This document shows, piece by piece, positions 33,729-42,231 of a stretch of DNA of 64,000 bases. Position 1 is the first letter of the stretch. Each line of letters begins with the position of its first letter. The notes beneath the pieces were generated by a model. The model was not told where the DNA came from, made no database searches, and saw only the letters and a list, made by a program, of their open reading frames with translations. The DNA lies in assembly GCF_001205715.1 (NCBI RefSeq), contig NZ_AQQZ01000009.1, positions 124,001-188,000 of the forward strand, read 5' to 3'. This DNA is from Pseudaestuariivita atlantica. GTDB taxonomy: Bacteria > Pseudomonadota > Alphaproteobacteria > Rhodobacterales > Rhodobacteraceae. The position numbers and the translations under genes were made by a program.

Positions 33729-34661
33729 ATGCGCTGGGGCCTTGTCACCACCACCAACGCACCGACCCGCACGGTGCTGGATTTCGTTGCCTATCACCTC
33801 GACCAGGGCGCCAGCCGCCTGTGGCTGTTCCTTGACGATTGCAACACCGAGACCGCGGCGGCGCTGGCCGACCGCAGGGAGGTGAAATGCATCCTGACCG
33901 ATGACGCCTATTGGCAGAAGAAGGGCCGCCGGCCCGTCGATCACCAGCCCCGCCAGTCGGTCAACGCGCGCCACGCCTACAACCGGTCCAACCGGTTCGA
34001 TTGGCTGGGCCATATCGACATCGACGAGTTCCTGTGTCCCGAGGATGACATGGCGCGCGCCCTCGCCGCGCTGCCATCTTCGGCGCTCGTCGCCCGCATC
34101 CGCGCGGTAGAGGCGCTGGCCCCCGGCCCCGACGGCGCCACCCACTGGTTCAAGGCGATGCCCATCGACCGCGCCGAACGGCGGCTGAAGACCGACGCGC
34201 TTTACCCCGAATACGGCCGCCACCTGTTCGACGGGTTCCTCAGCCACCTCGCCGGCAAGATCTTCGTGCGGACCGGGCAGAAGGGCCTGAAGATGCGCAT
34301 CCACAACGCCGTGCTGGACGGGATCGAGAACCCCGGACAGGTGGAGATGGGGACCGTTTCGCTGTGCCACCTGCATGCCGAGAACTGGGAGACGTGGCGA
34401 GCCCGGTTCGACTACCGTCTGGAACATGGCGTCTACCGCGCGTCGGTCGCGCGAAGGGGCCCCACGGGGATGAACACGCACGAGTTCTTCAAAGCGCTTC
34501 TCGCCGAGGGCGGGGAGGAGGCCCTGCGCGCCTTCCACACCGCCTTGTGCACCGCCACGCCGGACCATCTTGCCGCGCTTGAAACACATGGCCTGCTGCG
34601 GAAGCATACTCTGCAACTGTCCACAAAACGGAAACAATTCTTTCCTGACATGGCGGATTGA
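33729..34661 (+). CDS. Glycosyltransferase family 2-like protein
   Basis: 310 residues from ATG 33729. WGLVTTTNAPTRTVLDFVAYHLDQGASRLWLFLDD is the nucleotide-sugar fold start of the Glyco_tranf_2_4 group, and GHIDIDEFLCP is its metal-binding DxD-like motif. The C-terminal half has ALYPEYGRHLFDGF and the conserved MRIHNAV. GTG 33702 and TTG 33693 are possible earlier starts, since GAGG lies near 33686. It probably transfers a sugar to a surface polysaccharide; acceptor and donor are unknown. Confidence 0.82.
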   Translation: MRWGLVTTTNAPTRTVLDFVAYHLDQGASRLWLFLDDCNTETAAALADRREVKCILTDDAYWQKKGRRPVDHQPRQSVNARHAYNRSNRFDWLGHIDIDEFLCPEDDMARALAALPSSALVARIRAVEALAPGPDGATHWFKAMPIDRAERRLKTDALYPEYGRHLFDGFLSHLAGKIFVRTGQKGLKMRIHNAVLDGIENPGQVEMGTVSLCHLHAENWETWRARFDYRLEHGVYRASVARRGPTGMNTHEFFKALLAEGGEEALRAFHTALCTATPDHLAALETHGLLRKHTLQLSTKRKQFFPDMAD

Positions 34662-34812
34662 CCGCGATTTTGCCGCTTCACGACGCCGCGGCGCGGCACG
34701 TTGCCTTTTGCGTCGCAATCCGCTATCTGCACGGGCACTTGCCGCCATCCGGGCGCTGCAGGACACCCAACCGCGACGGGCGAAGCGACATGTCCGTCAA
34801 CCACGGATATGC

Positions 34813-36210
34813 ATGACCAAGTTTTCTGATCTGAATCTGAACCCCAAGGTTCTGAAAGCCATCGACGAGGCCGGGTATGAGACGCCCACGCCGATCCAGG
34901 CCGGCGCCATCCCCCCTGCCCTTGAAGGCCGCGACGTGCTGGGCATCGCCCAGACGGGTACCGGCAAGACCGCCAGCTTCACGCTGCCCATGATCACCGC
35001 GCTGGCGCGGGGCCGGGCACGGGCGCGGATGCCGCGTTCGCTGGTGCTGGCACCGACGCGCGAACTGGCCGCGCAGGTGGCCGAGAATTTCGACCAGTAC
35101 GCCAAGTACGTGAAGCTGTCGAAGGCGCTCTTGATCGGCGGCGTGTCGTTCAAGGAGCAGGACGCGCTGATCGACAAGGGAGTCGACGTGCTGATCGCCA
35201 CGCCGGGCCGCCTGCTCGACCATTTCGAGCGCGGCAAGCTGATCCTTTCGGACGTCAAGGTGATGGTCGTGGACGAAGCCGACCGGATGCTCGACATGGG
35301 GTTCATCCCCGACATCGAACGCATCTTCGGCCTGACGCCCTTTACCCGGCAGACGCTGTTCTTCTCGGCCACCATGGCGCCCGAGATCGAGCGGATCACC
35401 AACACCTTCCTGTCGAACCCCGCGCGGGTCGAGGTCGCCCGCCAGGCCACCGCGTCCGAGACGATCGAACAGGGCGTGGTGATGATCAAACCATCGCGCC
35501 GCGATCGCGAGGGCACGGAAAAGCGCAAGGTTCTGCGCGCGCTCATCGACGGCGAAGGCGACAAGCTGACCAACGCGATCATCTTCTGCAACCGCAAGAC
35601 GGACGTGGATATCGTTGCGAAATCGCTCAAGAAATACGGCTATGACGCCGCGCCGATCCATGGCGACCTCGACCAGTCGCAGCGCACGCGCACGCTGGAC
35701 GGGTTCCGGGGCGGGGATTTGCGCATCCTCGTGGCCTCGGACGTGGCCGCGCGCGGGCTCGACGTGCCGTCGGTGAGCCATGTCATCAACTTCGACGTGC
35801 CCGGCCATGCCGAGGATTACGTGCACCGCATCGGCCGGACGGGCCGCGCGGGCCGTGACGGCAAGGCGTTCACGCTGTGCGTGCCCCGCGACGAGAAGAA
35901 CCTCGACGACGTGGAGCGGCTGATCCAGAAAGAGATCCCCCGCGTCCCGAACCCGCTGAAATCCGACGCCCCCGAGGCCGAGGAGAAACCGGCAAAGGCG
36001 AAGGACGCCCCTGCCGAGGCAGCGGCACCTGCCGAGGCGGCAGCGTCCGAAGACAAGCCCACCCGTTCGCGCCGGTCGCGCGGTGGCAAGGGCCGCAATC
36101 GCGGCGGGTCGCGGGATGAAGGCGGCGGATCGAACGTGGTGGGCATGGGCGATCACCTGCCCTCGTTCATCGCGCTCAGCTTCGAAGAGCGCCAGGACGA
36201 GGCGAGCTAG
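34813..36210 (+). CDS. DEAD-box RNA helicase, RhlE-like
   Basis: 465 residues. Helicase motifs in order: the Q motif (YETPTPIQAGAIP), AQTGTGKT, PTRELAAQ, TPGRLLDH, DEAD in VVDEADRMLD, SAT, then the second domain with ARGLDVPSVSHVINFD and HRIGRTGRAGR. The C-terminal tail is Ala/Glu-rich and then Arg/Gly-rich (RSRRSRGGKGRNRGGS), which would bind RNA. ATG 34813 gives the typical MTKFSDLNLNPKVLKAI start. It overlaps the convergent CoA transferase gene by 4 bases. Confidence 0.94.
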   Translation: MTKFSDLNLNPKVLKAIDEAGYETPTPIQAGAIPPALEGRDVLGIAQTGTGKTASFTLPMITALARGRARARMPRSLVLAPTRELAAQVAENFDQYAKYVKLSKALLIGGVSFKEQDALIDKGVDVLIATPGRLLDHFERGKLILSDVKVMVVDEADRMLDMGFIPDIERIFGLTPFTRQTLFFSATMAPEIERITNTFLSNPARVEVARQATASETIEQGVVMIKPSRRDREGTEKRKVLRALIDGEGDKLTNAIIFCNRKTDVDIVAKSLKKYGYDAAPIHGDLDQSQRTRTLDGFRGGDLRILVASDVAARGLDVPSVSHVINFDVPGHAEDYVHRIGRTGRAGRDGKAFTLCVPRDEKNLDDVERLIQKEIPRVPNPLKSDAPEAEEKPAKAKDAPAEAAAPAEAAASEDKPTRSRRSRGGKGRNRGGSRDEGGGSNVVGMGDHLPSFIALSFEERQDEAS

Positions 36211-37382
36211 GCCTCTGCCGCCACCCCGGCGGCGATCAGCGCGCCGGCATCCAGCCCCAACTCCTCCAGCACGGCACGCGTATGCGCGCCAAGCGCCGGG
36301 CCGTCATGCGTGATGGTCCCCGGCGTGCGCCCCATGCGCGGCGTCACGGCACGGGTCGGCAGGCCCGAGGGCATGGTCGTCAGCACGCCCCGGCTCTCGA
36401 TGAAGGGATGACCCTGCAGATCGCTCATATCCGCGACGAGGCCGACCGTGACATCCGCCGCCTCGCAGGCTTCCAGCACGTCAGCCGCCGACCGTCCTGC
36501 CATCCAAGCGGCGACCGGTGCATCGCACTCCGCGATATGCGCGACCCGCGCGGTGTTGGTGGCAAAGCGCGGATCGTCGATCATGTCGGCCCGCCCGATC
36601 AGGCGGAACAGGCGTTCGGCCATGGCTTGCGTGGAAGCCGACAGCGCCACATATTTCCCGTCGTCGGTGGCATAGATGTTGCGGGGCGCGGTGATCTCGG
36701 TCAGCGACCCCATGCGCGGCGGCACGGTGCCGGTCAGGTGATAGTTCATCGCCTGCGGGCCGAGGACCGAGAAAATCGCCTCGAACAGCGAGATATCAAG
36801 GACTTGGCCGGTGCCGTCCCGGTCGCGCGCCCGCAGCGCCATCATCACAGCCGTCGCGCCCGACTGGCCCGCGACCATGTCGGCCAGTGCGAGAGGCGGC
36901 AGGACGGGCGGGCGGTCGGGAAAGCCGGTCATCGCGGCAAAGCCCGACAGCGCCTCGACCAGCGACCCGAAACCGGGGCGCGCGGCCCATGCGCCGGTCT
37001 GCCCCCAGCCCGAAATGCGGGCGATCACGAGGCCGGGATTGCGCGACAAAAGCGTATCGGGGGCAAGCCCCATCGCCTCCAGCGTGCCGGGGCGGAAGTT
37101 TTCGACCAGAACATCGGCCCGGTCGATCAGCCGGGTCAGCGCCGCCATCCCCTCGGCCGCGCGGGTGTCGAGGGCAAGGCTGCGCTTGTTCCGGCAATAC
37201 TCGGCCCAGAAGGTCGACACGCCCGCCACCCGCCATGCGCGCAGGTCATCCCCGCGACCGGGCTTTTCCACCTTCACGACATCCGCCCCGAAATCGGCCA
37301 GCACATGCGTCAGCACGTTGCCCGCGACAAGGCGCGACAGGTCGACGACGCGCAGGCCGTGTAGCGGGGGCAGATCGGTCAT
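36207..37382 (-). CDS. CaiB/BaiF-type (family III) CoA transferase
   Basis: 391 residues. LHGLRVVDLSRLVAGNVLTHVLADFGADVVKVEKPGRGDD is the family start. RNKRSLALDTR, VLVENFRPGTLEAMG and the catalytic-Asp block LALADMVAGQSG follow. It moves CoA between carboxylic acids in the cytoplasm. The start is ATG 37382. It is not in an obvious pathway cluster, and a role in carnitine, oxalate, 2-methylacyl or other acid metabolism cannot be chosen. Confidence 0.93.
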   Translation of the reverse strand: MTDLPPLHGLRVVDLSRLVAGNVLTHVLADFGADVVKVEKPGRGDDLRAWRVAGVSTFWAEYCRNKRSLALDTRAAEGMAALTRLIDRADVLVENFRPGTLEAMGLAPDTLLSRNPGLVIARISGWGQTGAWAARPGFGSLVEALSGFAAMTGFPDRPPVLPPLALADMVAGQSGATAVMMALRARDRDGTGQVLDISLFEAIFSVLGPQAMNYHLTGTVPPRMGSLTEITAPRNIYATDDGKYVALSASTQAMAERLFRLIGRADMIDDPRFATNTARVAHIAECDAPVAAWMAGRSAADVLEACEAADVTVGLVADMSDLQGHPFIESRGVLTTMPSGLPTRAVTPRMGRTPGTITHDGPALGAHTRAVLEELGLDAGALIAAGVAAEA

Positions 37383-37426
37383 GCCGCCAGCGTTTCAAAC
37401 GCCGGCAGGCGGGTCAACCGCGCGTG

Positions 37427-37855
37427 TCAGCGCGCGAGGACCGCGTCCATCGTGATCTCGGCCTTGAAGAGTTTCGACACCGGGCACCCGATCTTGGCAG
37501 CGGTTGCCGCCTGCTGGAACTGTTCGTCCGTCGCGCCGGGCACCGTGCCGGCGACGTCGAGGTGGACCTTGGTGATGGCATAGCCGTCATCGCCCTTTTC
37601 CAGCGACACGGTCGATGTCGCCTCGATCCGGTCGGCGACCAGGTCGTGCTCGCCAAGGATCATCGACAGCGCCATGGCGAAACAGCTGGCATGGGCCGCG
37701 CCCAGAAGCTCTTCGGGATTGGTGCCGGGCTGCCCGTCGAAACGGGTGTTGAAGCCGTAGGGCTGCTGCGACAGGACGCCCGTCTGCGTCGAAACCGCGC
37801 CCTGCCCTTCGGTCAGCGATCCGGTCCAGACCGCCTGTCCTGATTTGCGAATCAT
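37427..37855 (-). CDS. OsmC-family peroxiredoxin-like protein
   Basis: 142 residues. The start is MIRKSGQAVWTGSLTEG. The two reactive cysteines lie in AAHASCFAMALS and KIGCPVSKLF, and TNPEELLGAAHA is the family hallmark. OsmC proteins reduce organic hydroperoxides using the Cys pair. ATG 37855 is chosen over upstream frames that lack family sequence. It sits between the CoA transferase and oxygenase genes, all on the minus strand but with gaps. Confidence 0.94.
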   Translation of the reverse strand: MIRKSGQAVWTGSLTEGQGAVSTQTGVLSQQPYGFNTRFDGQPGTNPEELLGAAHASCFAMALSMILGEHDLVADRIEATSTVSLEKGDDGYAITKVHLDVAGTVPGATDEQFQQAATAAKIGCPVSKLFKAEITMDAVLAR

Positions 37856-37944
37856 GTCGATACTCCAATGCGTTGGGTTGGGATGCCAACGCGAGGGAGC
37901 GCACCGGGTTCCGCCCCGCACCTTCACGCGACGCGCGGTCGCGG

Positions 37945-38772
37945 TCAGTCGAGGAAGGTGTCGTTGCGCCGGCCCGCGCGTTCGAAATGGATCGGCAGCG
38001 CGCGCCCGTAAAGCTGCCGCGCGCGTTCGGGGGAGCCGACCATGTCGGGTGCCTCCACGTAGGACAGGATCGCGACGTAGCGGGGCACATCACCCGTCAG
38101 CGGCGCCACGCGGTGCAGCGCATATCGCCCCTTGAACAATTGCAGGTCCCCCGGTTGCAGGTTCAGCACCGTGACCCGGTCGGAGGTCCCGTCGAGGATG
38201 CGCGCGACCTCGGCAAAGTTCTCGCCATCGCGGCGGATGTCGGCGGCGTATTCGAACGCGCCCCCGCCCTCGGCATTCTGGATGGCGAGCGTGACGGTGA
38301 AATTGTTGGTGTCGAAGTGCCATGGAAATCCGTTGCCCTCGGTCGCCATGTTGACGATCACGTCGGCCAGTGGATCGGCATAGCGGTAGAACGCGTCTTC
38401 CTGCAGGCAGGACTGGATGAAGGCGTCGAAACCGGGATGGTCGTGGATCTGCCGCAGCGCGCCGTCGGGGCGGAAATTGTCGGCGGCGATGAAGGCGTTC
38501 GAGCGGTCGAAGAACCGCCGCCGCGGGTCGTCGGGCGGCAGCGACGGGTCGTCCTTGGTAAAGTAGGCATTGGTGCGGCTGAACGAGGCATGCGCCCGGT
38601 CGCGCACCCCCTCCGCCTCTGCCGCGAGCGCGGTCACGCCTTCGGCCGTCAGGAATCCGCGCAGGACGGCGCAGCCGTCATGGGCGAGGTCGGCGCGGAC
38701 GCGGTCGATGACGGCATCCAGCGCGACGCCGGGCCTGTCCACGGGATAGGTGGCAAGGTCGATATGGGACAT
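37945..38772 (-). CDS. 2-oxoglutarate/Fe(II) oxygenase, HalD-like hydroxylase branch
   Basis: 275 residues with a cupin-like core. His152 and Asp154 (PWHFDTNNFTVTLAIQ) and His220 (ALHRVAP) form the iron site, and GGGAFEYAADIR follows. The block WHFDTNxFTVTL recalls amino-acid halogenases and hydroxylases of the BesD/HalD group. The Asp ligand is kept here, which points to hydroxylation and not halogenation. The substrate may be a free amino acid, but this is inferred from likeness only. Confidence 0.78.
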   Translation of the reverse strand: MSHIDLATYPVDRPGVALDAVIDRVRADLAHDGCAVLRGFLTAEGVTALAAEAEGVRDRAHASFSRTNAYFTKDDPSLPPDDPRRRFFDRSNAFIAADNFRPDGALRQIHDHPGFDAFIQSCLQEDAFYRYADPLADVIVNMATEGNGFPWHFDTNNFTVTLAIQNAEGGGAFEYAADIRRDGENFAEVARILDGTSDRVTVLNLQPGDLQLFKGRYALHRVAPLTGDVPRYVAILSYVEAPDMVGSPERARQLYGRALPIHFERAGRRNDTFLD

Positions 38773-38867
38773 GGCCGCGCCCTCCTTCGCGTCACTATGG
38801 GCTACATCGCAGCAGCAGAAGGCGCACCCGTCTGTCCCGAACGCGGCATCGGCCATGTCGCGCGGCG

Positions 38868-40535
38868 TCAGGACAGGCGGCTGACGACCACCGTGACCTC
38901 GGGCTTCTTGCCGATCTCGTCCTGCGCGGAGTTGCGCACGACGCGGCGCAGTTCCTTTTCCAGCGCGTTGTCGTCGGCGCGGGTCTTGGTGCCGGCACGG
39001 TTGAGGAATTGCGACAGGTCCTCTTCCAGCACGTCGACCAGCGCCGCGCGGGAGCGGCCGATTTCCGGCAGACCCATCAGTTCGCACCAAGGATCGCCCA
39101 GCGGTTCGTCCTCGTCATCAAGGATCACCGTCACGATCACGTGGCCGTTCAGCGCCATGCGGATGCGGTCCCGCACCACGCCGTCCAGCGCGCCGATCTG
39201 CACCGACCCGTCAAGGTAGGTGCGGCCCGTCTCGACGAATTCCGCGACCGTGGGCGCGTTGCCGCTGAGGTCCAGCATTGTGCCGTTCACCGCGACGATG
39301 CCGGTCCGGCCCTTCGCCTGCGCGACCTTGACGTGTTCGCGCAGGTGGCGGTGTTCGCCGTGCATGGGGATCACCATCTGCGGGCTGACGATGTCGTGCA
39401 GGCGTTCGACGTCCGGGCGGTTGGCGTGGCCCGACACGTGGTACAGCCCCGAGGAATCGTCGATCACGTCGACGCCCATCTCGCTGAACTGGTTGATGAT
39501 GCGGATCACGCCCTTTTCGTTGCCGGGGATGGTCTTGGACGAGAACAGGAACGTGTCGCCCTCCTTCATCTCGATCCCGTGGAACTTGCCGCGCGCCAGC
39601 TGGGCCGAGGCCGCGCGGCGTTCGCCCTGCGATCCGGTGACCAGCAGCATCAGGTTCTCGCGCGGGATGGCCTGCGCGTCCTCGGGGCCGACCACCTTGG
39701 GGAAGCCGGTCAGGACGCCGGTTTCCACCGCCGCCTCGATCATCCGGCGCATGGCGCGGCCCATCAGGCAGATCGACCGCCCGGCGCGTTCGCCCGCCTC
39801 GGCCAGCGTTTTGACCCGCGCCACGTTCGAGGCAAAGGTGGTCGCCACGACCATACCCTTCTGGTCGGACACCAGCTTCTCGATCTCGGGGCCGACGCTT
39901 GCTTCGGAGCGGCCGTCATGGGGGGTGAAGATGTTGGTGCTGTCGCAGACCAGCGCCTTGACGCCGGGCTTGGCGATCTCGGCCCACATGTCGGGGTCGA
40001 AGGGTTCACCGACGACGGGCGACGGGTCGAGCTTGAAATCGCCGGTATGGATCACCCGGTCGCCGCCCGCCTCGATCAGGAGGGCCGAGCTTTCGGGGAT
40101 CGAGTGCGACACCGGCACGAAGGAGACGCGGAACGGCCCCGCTTCGACCGCCTCTGGCCATGCGGAGACGGTTGTCACCGCGTCCTCGGGGTGGCCGTGT
40201 TCGTCCATCTTGCGGCGGGCGATGTTGGCGGTGAAGGCGCGGGCATAGACCGGCGCGCCAAGCGCCTCGTAGTAATGCGCGACGGCGCCGACGTGGTCTT
40301 CATGCGCGTGGGTGATGAACACCGCCTCCAGCCGGTCGGCGCGTTCCTTCAGCCACGTGATGTCGGGAAAGATCAGGTCGACGCCGGGAGTGCCGTCCAT
40401 GTCGGGAAAGGTGACGCCGATGTCGACGAGGATCAGGCGTTCGCGATCCTCGGGGCCGTAGCCATAGACATAGGCGTTCATGCCGATTTCACCCGCCCCG
40501 CCGAGGGGCAGGTAGATAAGTCTGTTTCTGCTCAA
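38868..40535 (-). CDS. rnj: Ribonuclease J
   Basis: 555 residues, a metallo-beta-lactamase/beta-CASP ribonuclease for mRNA decay and rRNA maturation. The N-terminus is LPLGGAGEIGMNAYVYGYG, the metal motif HAHEDH is at 76-81, and PVSHSIPESSALLIE, HTGDFKLDPSP, PMHGEHRHLREH and a C-terminal domain follow. The only start keeping the conserved GGAGEIG block is TTG 40535, which lies 7 bases after the coaX stop; translation probably depends on coupling. It is the last gene of the long operon. Confidence 0.95.
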   Translation of the reverse strand: MSRNRLIYLPLGGAGEIGMNAYVYGYGPEDRERLILVDIGVTFPDMDGTPGVDLIFPDITWLKERADRLEAVFITHAHEDHVGAVAHYYEALGAPVYARAFTANIARRKMDEHGHPEDAVTTVSAWPEAVEAGPFRVSFVPVSHSIPESSALLIEAGGDRVIHTGDFKLDPSPVVGEPFDPDMWAEIAKPGVKALVCDSTNIFTPHDGRSEASVGPEIEKLVSDQKGMVVATTFASNVARVKTLAEAGERAGRSICLMGRAMRRMIEAAVETGVLTGFPKVVGPEDAQAIPRENLMLLVTGSQGERRAASAQLARGKFHGIEMKEGDTFLFSSKTIPGNEKGVIRIINQFSEMGVDVIDDSSGLYHVSGHANRPDVERLHDIVSPQMVIPMHGEHRHLREHVKVAQAKGRTGIVAVNGTMLDLSGNAPTVAEFVETGRTYLDGSVQIGALDGVVRDRIRMALNGHVIVTVILDDEDEPLGDPWCELMGLPEIGRSRAALVDVLEEDLSQFLNRAGTKTRADDNALEKELRRVVRNSAQDEIGKKPEVTVVVSRLS

Positions 40536-40542
40536 AGGTCTC

Positions 40543-41313
40543 TTACTTTCTTGCGTTGTGTTGGTAGATGACGGTCAGTCCGTGCATCGTCAGATCGTCT
40601 TCGAAGGCGTCGAAAAGCGCCTCCCCTTGCTGGAATAGGGGTGCCAGCCCACCTGTTGCGATGACCTTCATCTCGCGTCCGTGCTCCGCCTTGATGCGGT
40701 CGCAGATTTCGCGGATGAGGCCGATATATCCCCAGAACACGCCCGACTGCATGCAGGCGACGGTGTTGGTGCCGATCACCTTCTTCGGGCGCGAGATGTC
40801 CACGTGCGGCAGGGCCGCTGCGGCGAGATGTAGGGCTTCGAGAGAGGTATTCACCCCCGGCGCGATCACCCCGCCGATATAGGCGCCGTCGTGGTCTGCC
40901 ACGTCGAATGTGGTGGCTGTTCCGAAATCCACAAGGATCAGGTTGCCGCCGTGCCGGTCGAAACCGGCGACCGTGTTCACTAGCCGGTCGGGGCCGACCT
41001 GCGTGCCCTGGTCGACGCGGATGCCCACCGGGATCTCGCACCCTTCCTTTCCCACGACCATGGGGCGCACGCCCCAGTAGCGGTCGGCGAGGACGCGCAG
41101 GTTGAACACCACGCGCGGCACGGTGGACGAGATGATGACCGCCTCGATATCGGGGCTGAGGCCGAAATGATCGCAGAGCGAGGTGAACCAGACGAAATAC
41201 TGGTCGCCCGTGCGCTGGTGCTCGGTCGAGGTGCGGAAGGTGCAGATGAACTTCGTTCCGTCCCAGACGGAGAAGACGGTGTTGGTATTGCCGCAATCGA
41301 TGCAGAGGAGCAT
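40543..41313 (-). CDS. coaX: Type III pantothenate kinase
   Basis: 256 residues of the ASKHA fold. The phosphate motif DCGNTNT is at 6-12. LVDFGTATTFDV, GGVIAPGVNTSLEALHLAAAALP and a C-terminal VIATGGLAPLF complete the pattern. It makes 4'-phosphopantothenate, the first step of coenzyme A synthesis, and is not inhibited by CoA in this family. The ATG at 41313 is 11 bases after the birA stop. The order birA-coaX-rnj downstream of nuoN is the common arrangement in this group. Confidence 0.95.
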   Translation of the reverse strand: MLLCIDCGNTNTVFSVWDGTKFICTFRTSTEHQRTGDQYFVWFTSLCDHFGLSPDIEAVIISSTVPRVVFNLRVLADRYWGVRPMVVGKEGCEIPVGIRVDQGTQVGPDRLVNTVAGFDRHGGNLILVDFGTATTFDVADHDGAYIGGVIAPGVNTSLEALHLAAAALPHVDISRPKKVIGTNTVACMQSGVFWGYIGLIREICDRIKAEHGREMKVIATGGLAPLFQQGEALFDAFEDDLTMHGLTVIYQHNARK

Positions 41314-41324
41314 GGGATCGGCCC

Positions 41325-42050
41325 TCAGAAATAGACATCCGCCGCGGGGATCGTGACGCGGCCCTTGGCCGTGTTCAACACGAGGCATCCCTGATTGTCC
41401 ACCGTGTCGAAGGTTCCGGTGGTCTCCGAGGTCGCGGTGCGGGCGGTGATGACCTCTCCCAGCCGCGCGGCGCGGGCAAGCCACGCGGTGCGGATCGGGT
41501 CGAAGCCGTAGGTGCGGAAGGCATCCTCGCGCGTGGCGAAGGCGGGGGCAAGCGCGTCGAGGAAATCCTCGAGCGCGATGGTGGTTCCGGTCGCGGAGGC
41601 CAGCGCCACGGGGCGCGCGGCGCGCGCCTCCACCTCGCCCACGCCGGGAGCGGTGGCGAGGTTGACGCCGATGCCGATCAGGAGCGGCGAGGTCAGGCCG
41701 TGACGCTCCAGCAGGATGCCCGCCACCTTGCCGCCGTTCAGCAGCACGTCGTTGGGCCATTTCAGCGTGAAGGGATCGGTGCGCCCGGTGGTCGCGGCAA
41801 AGGCATCGGCCAGCGCCAGCGCCGCCACGAAGGACCGCAGCGCGGCGCGGTCGGGCGGGTCCGACAGCGGCAGGATCAGGGTTGCGGCGAAGTTGCCCGG
41901 CGGCATGGACCAGGCCCGGCCCCGGCGGCCTCGTGCTTCAGTCTGCTGGCGTGCCATGATCCACGTCGGCCCCGTCACGGCCTCCATCCGGCGCGCGGCC
42001 TCGGCCATGGTGCTGTCGACGGTGTCGAGAGTGATGGCTTGATAGGTCAT
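41325..42050 (-). CDS. birA: Biotin-[acetyl-CoA-carboxylase] ligase
   Basis: 241 residues, the single-domain type without a DNA-binding N-terminus, so it biotinylates carboxylases but is not a repressor. The biotin and ATP site is GRRGRAWSMPPGNFAATL; KWPNDVLLNGGKVAGILLE is the ligase hallmark, followed by a C-terminal SH3-like region (TTGTFDTVDNQGCLVL). It follows nuoN after 178 bases occupied by 170-bp element copy 3. Confidence 0.95.
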   Translation of the reverse strand: MTYQAITLDTVDSTMAEAARRMEAVTGPTWIMARQQTEARGRRGRAWSMPPGNFAATLILPLSDPPDRAALRSFVAALALADAFAATTGRTDPFTLKWPNDVLLNGGKVAGILLERHGLTSPLLIGIGVNLATAPGVGEVEARAARPVALASATGTTIALEDFLDALAPAFATREDAFRTYGFDPIRTAWLARAARLGEVITARTATSETTGTFDTVDNQGCLVLNTAKGRVTIPAADVYF

Positions 42051-42061
42051 TGACTAGCTCT

Positions 42062-42231
42062 CCCGCGCGGAATCAAGGCCGCAGGCCGCCGCGCATCGAC
42101 GGGCCCTCCCCAGGCCCGGCGATATGTCTGCCGCCAGCGCATAGATCACAGCTTCTACGGATTTGCTGCCATAAAGCGCCGGGAAACGACCGTTGGCATC
42201 GCCGGTCCAGAGCCCGTCAATGCGCGGCTCA
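42062..42231 (-). repeat. ~170-bp 3'-end element, copy 3
   Basis: On the minus strand it starts TGAGCCGCGCAT at the nuoN stop codon. CTTTATG follows 55 bases on, then ATCGCCGGGCC, GGGCCCGTCGAT and GCGCGGCGGCCTGCGGCC, ending TTGATTCCGCG. It matches copies 1 and 2 block by block and fills nearly the whole nuoN-birA gap. Confidence 0.82.

Noticed and set aside
36207-36210. Possible frameshift between helicase and CoA transferase genes
   Set aside because: The genes are convergent and both have complete, family-typical ends; the 4-base overlap is only shared stop-codon sequence.
36207-37382. Suspected loss of the catalytic Asp in the CoA transferase (PGFGSLVEA)
   Set aside because: That block is not the nucleophile position; the Asp in LALADMVAGQSG is the family's catalytic residue and is present.
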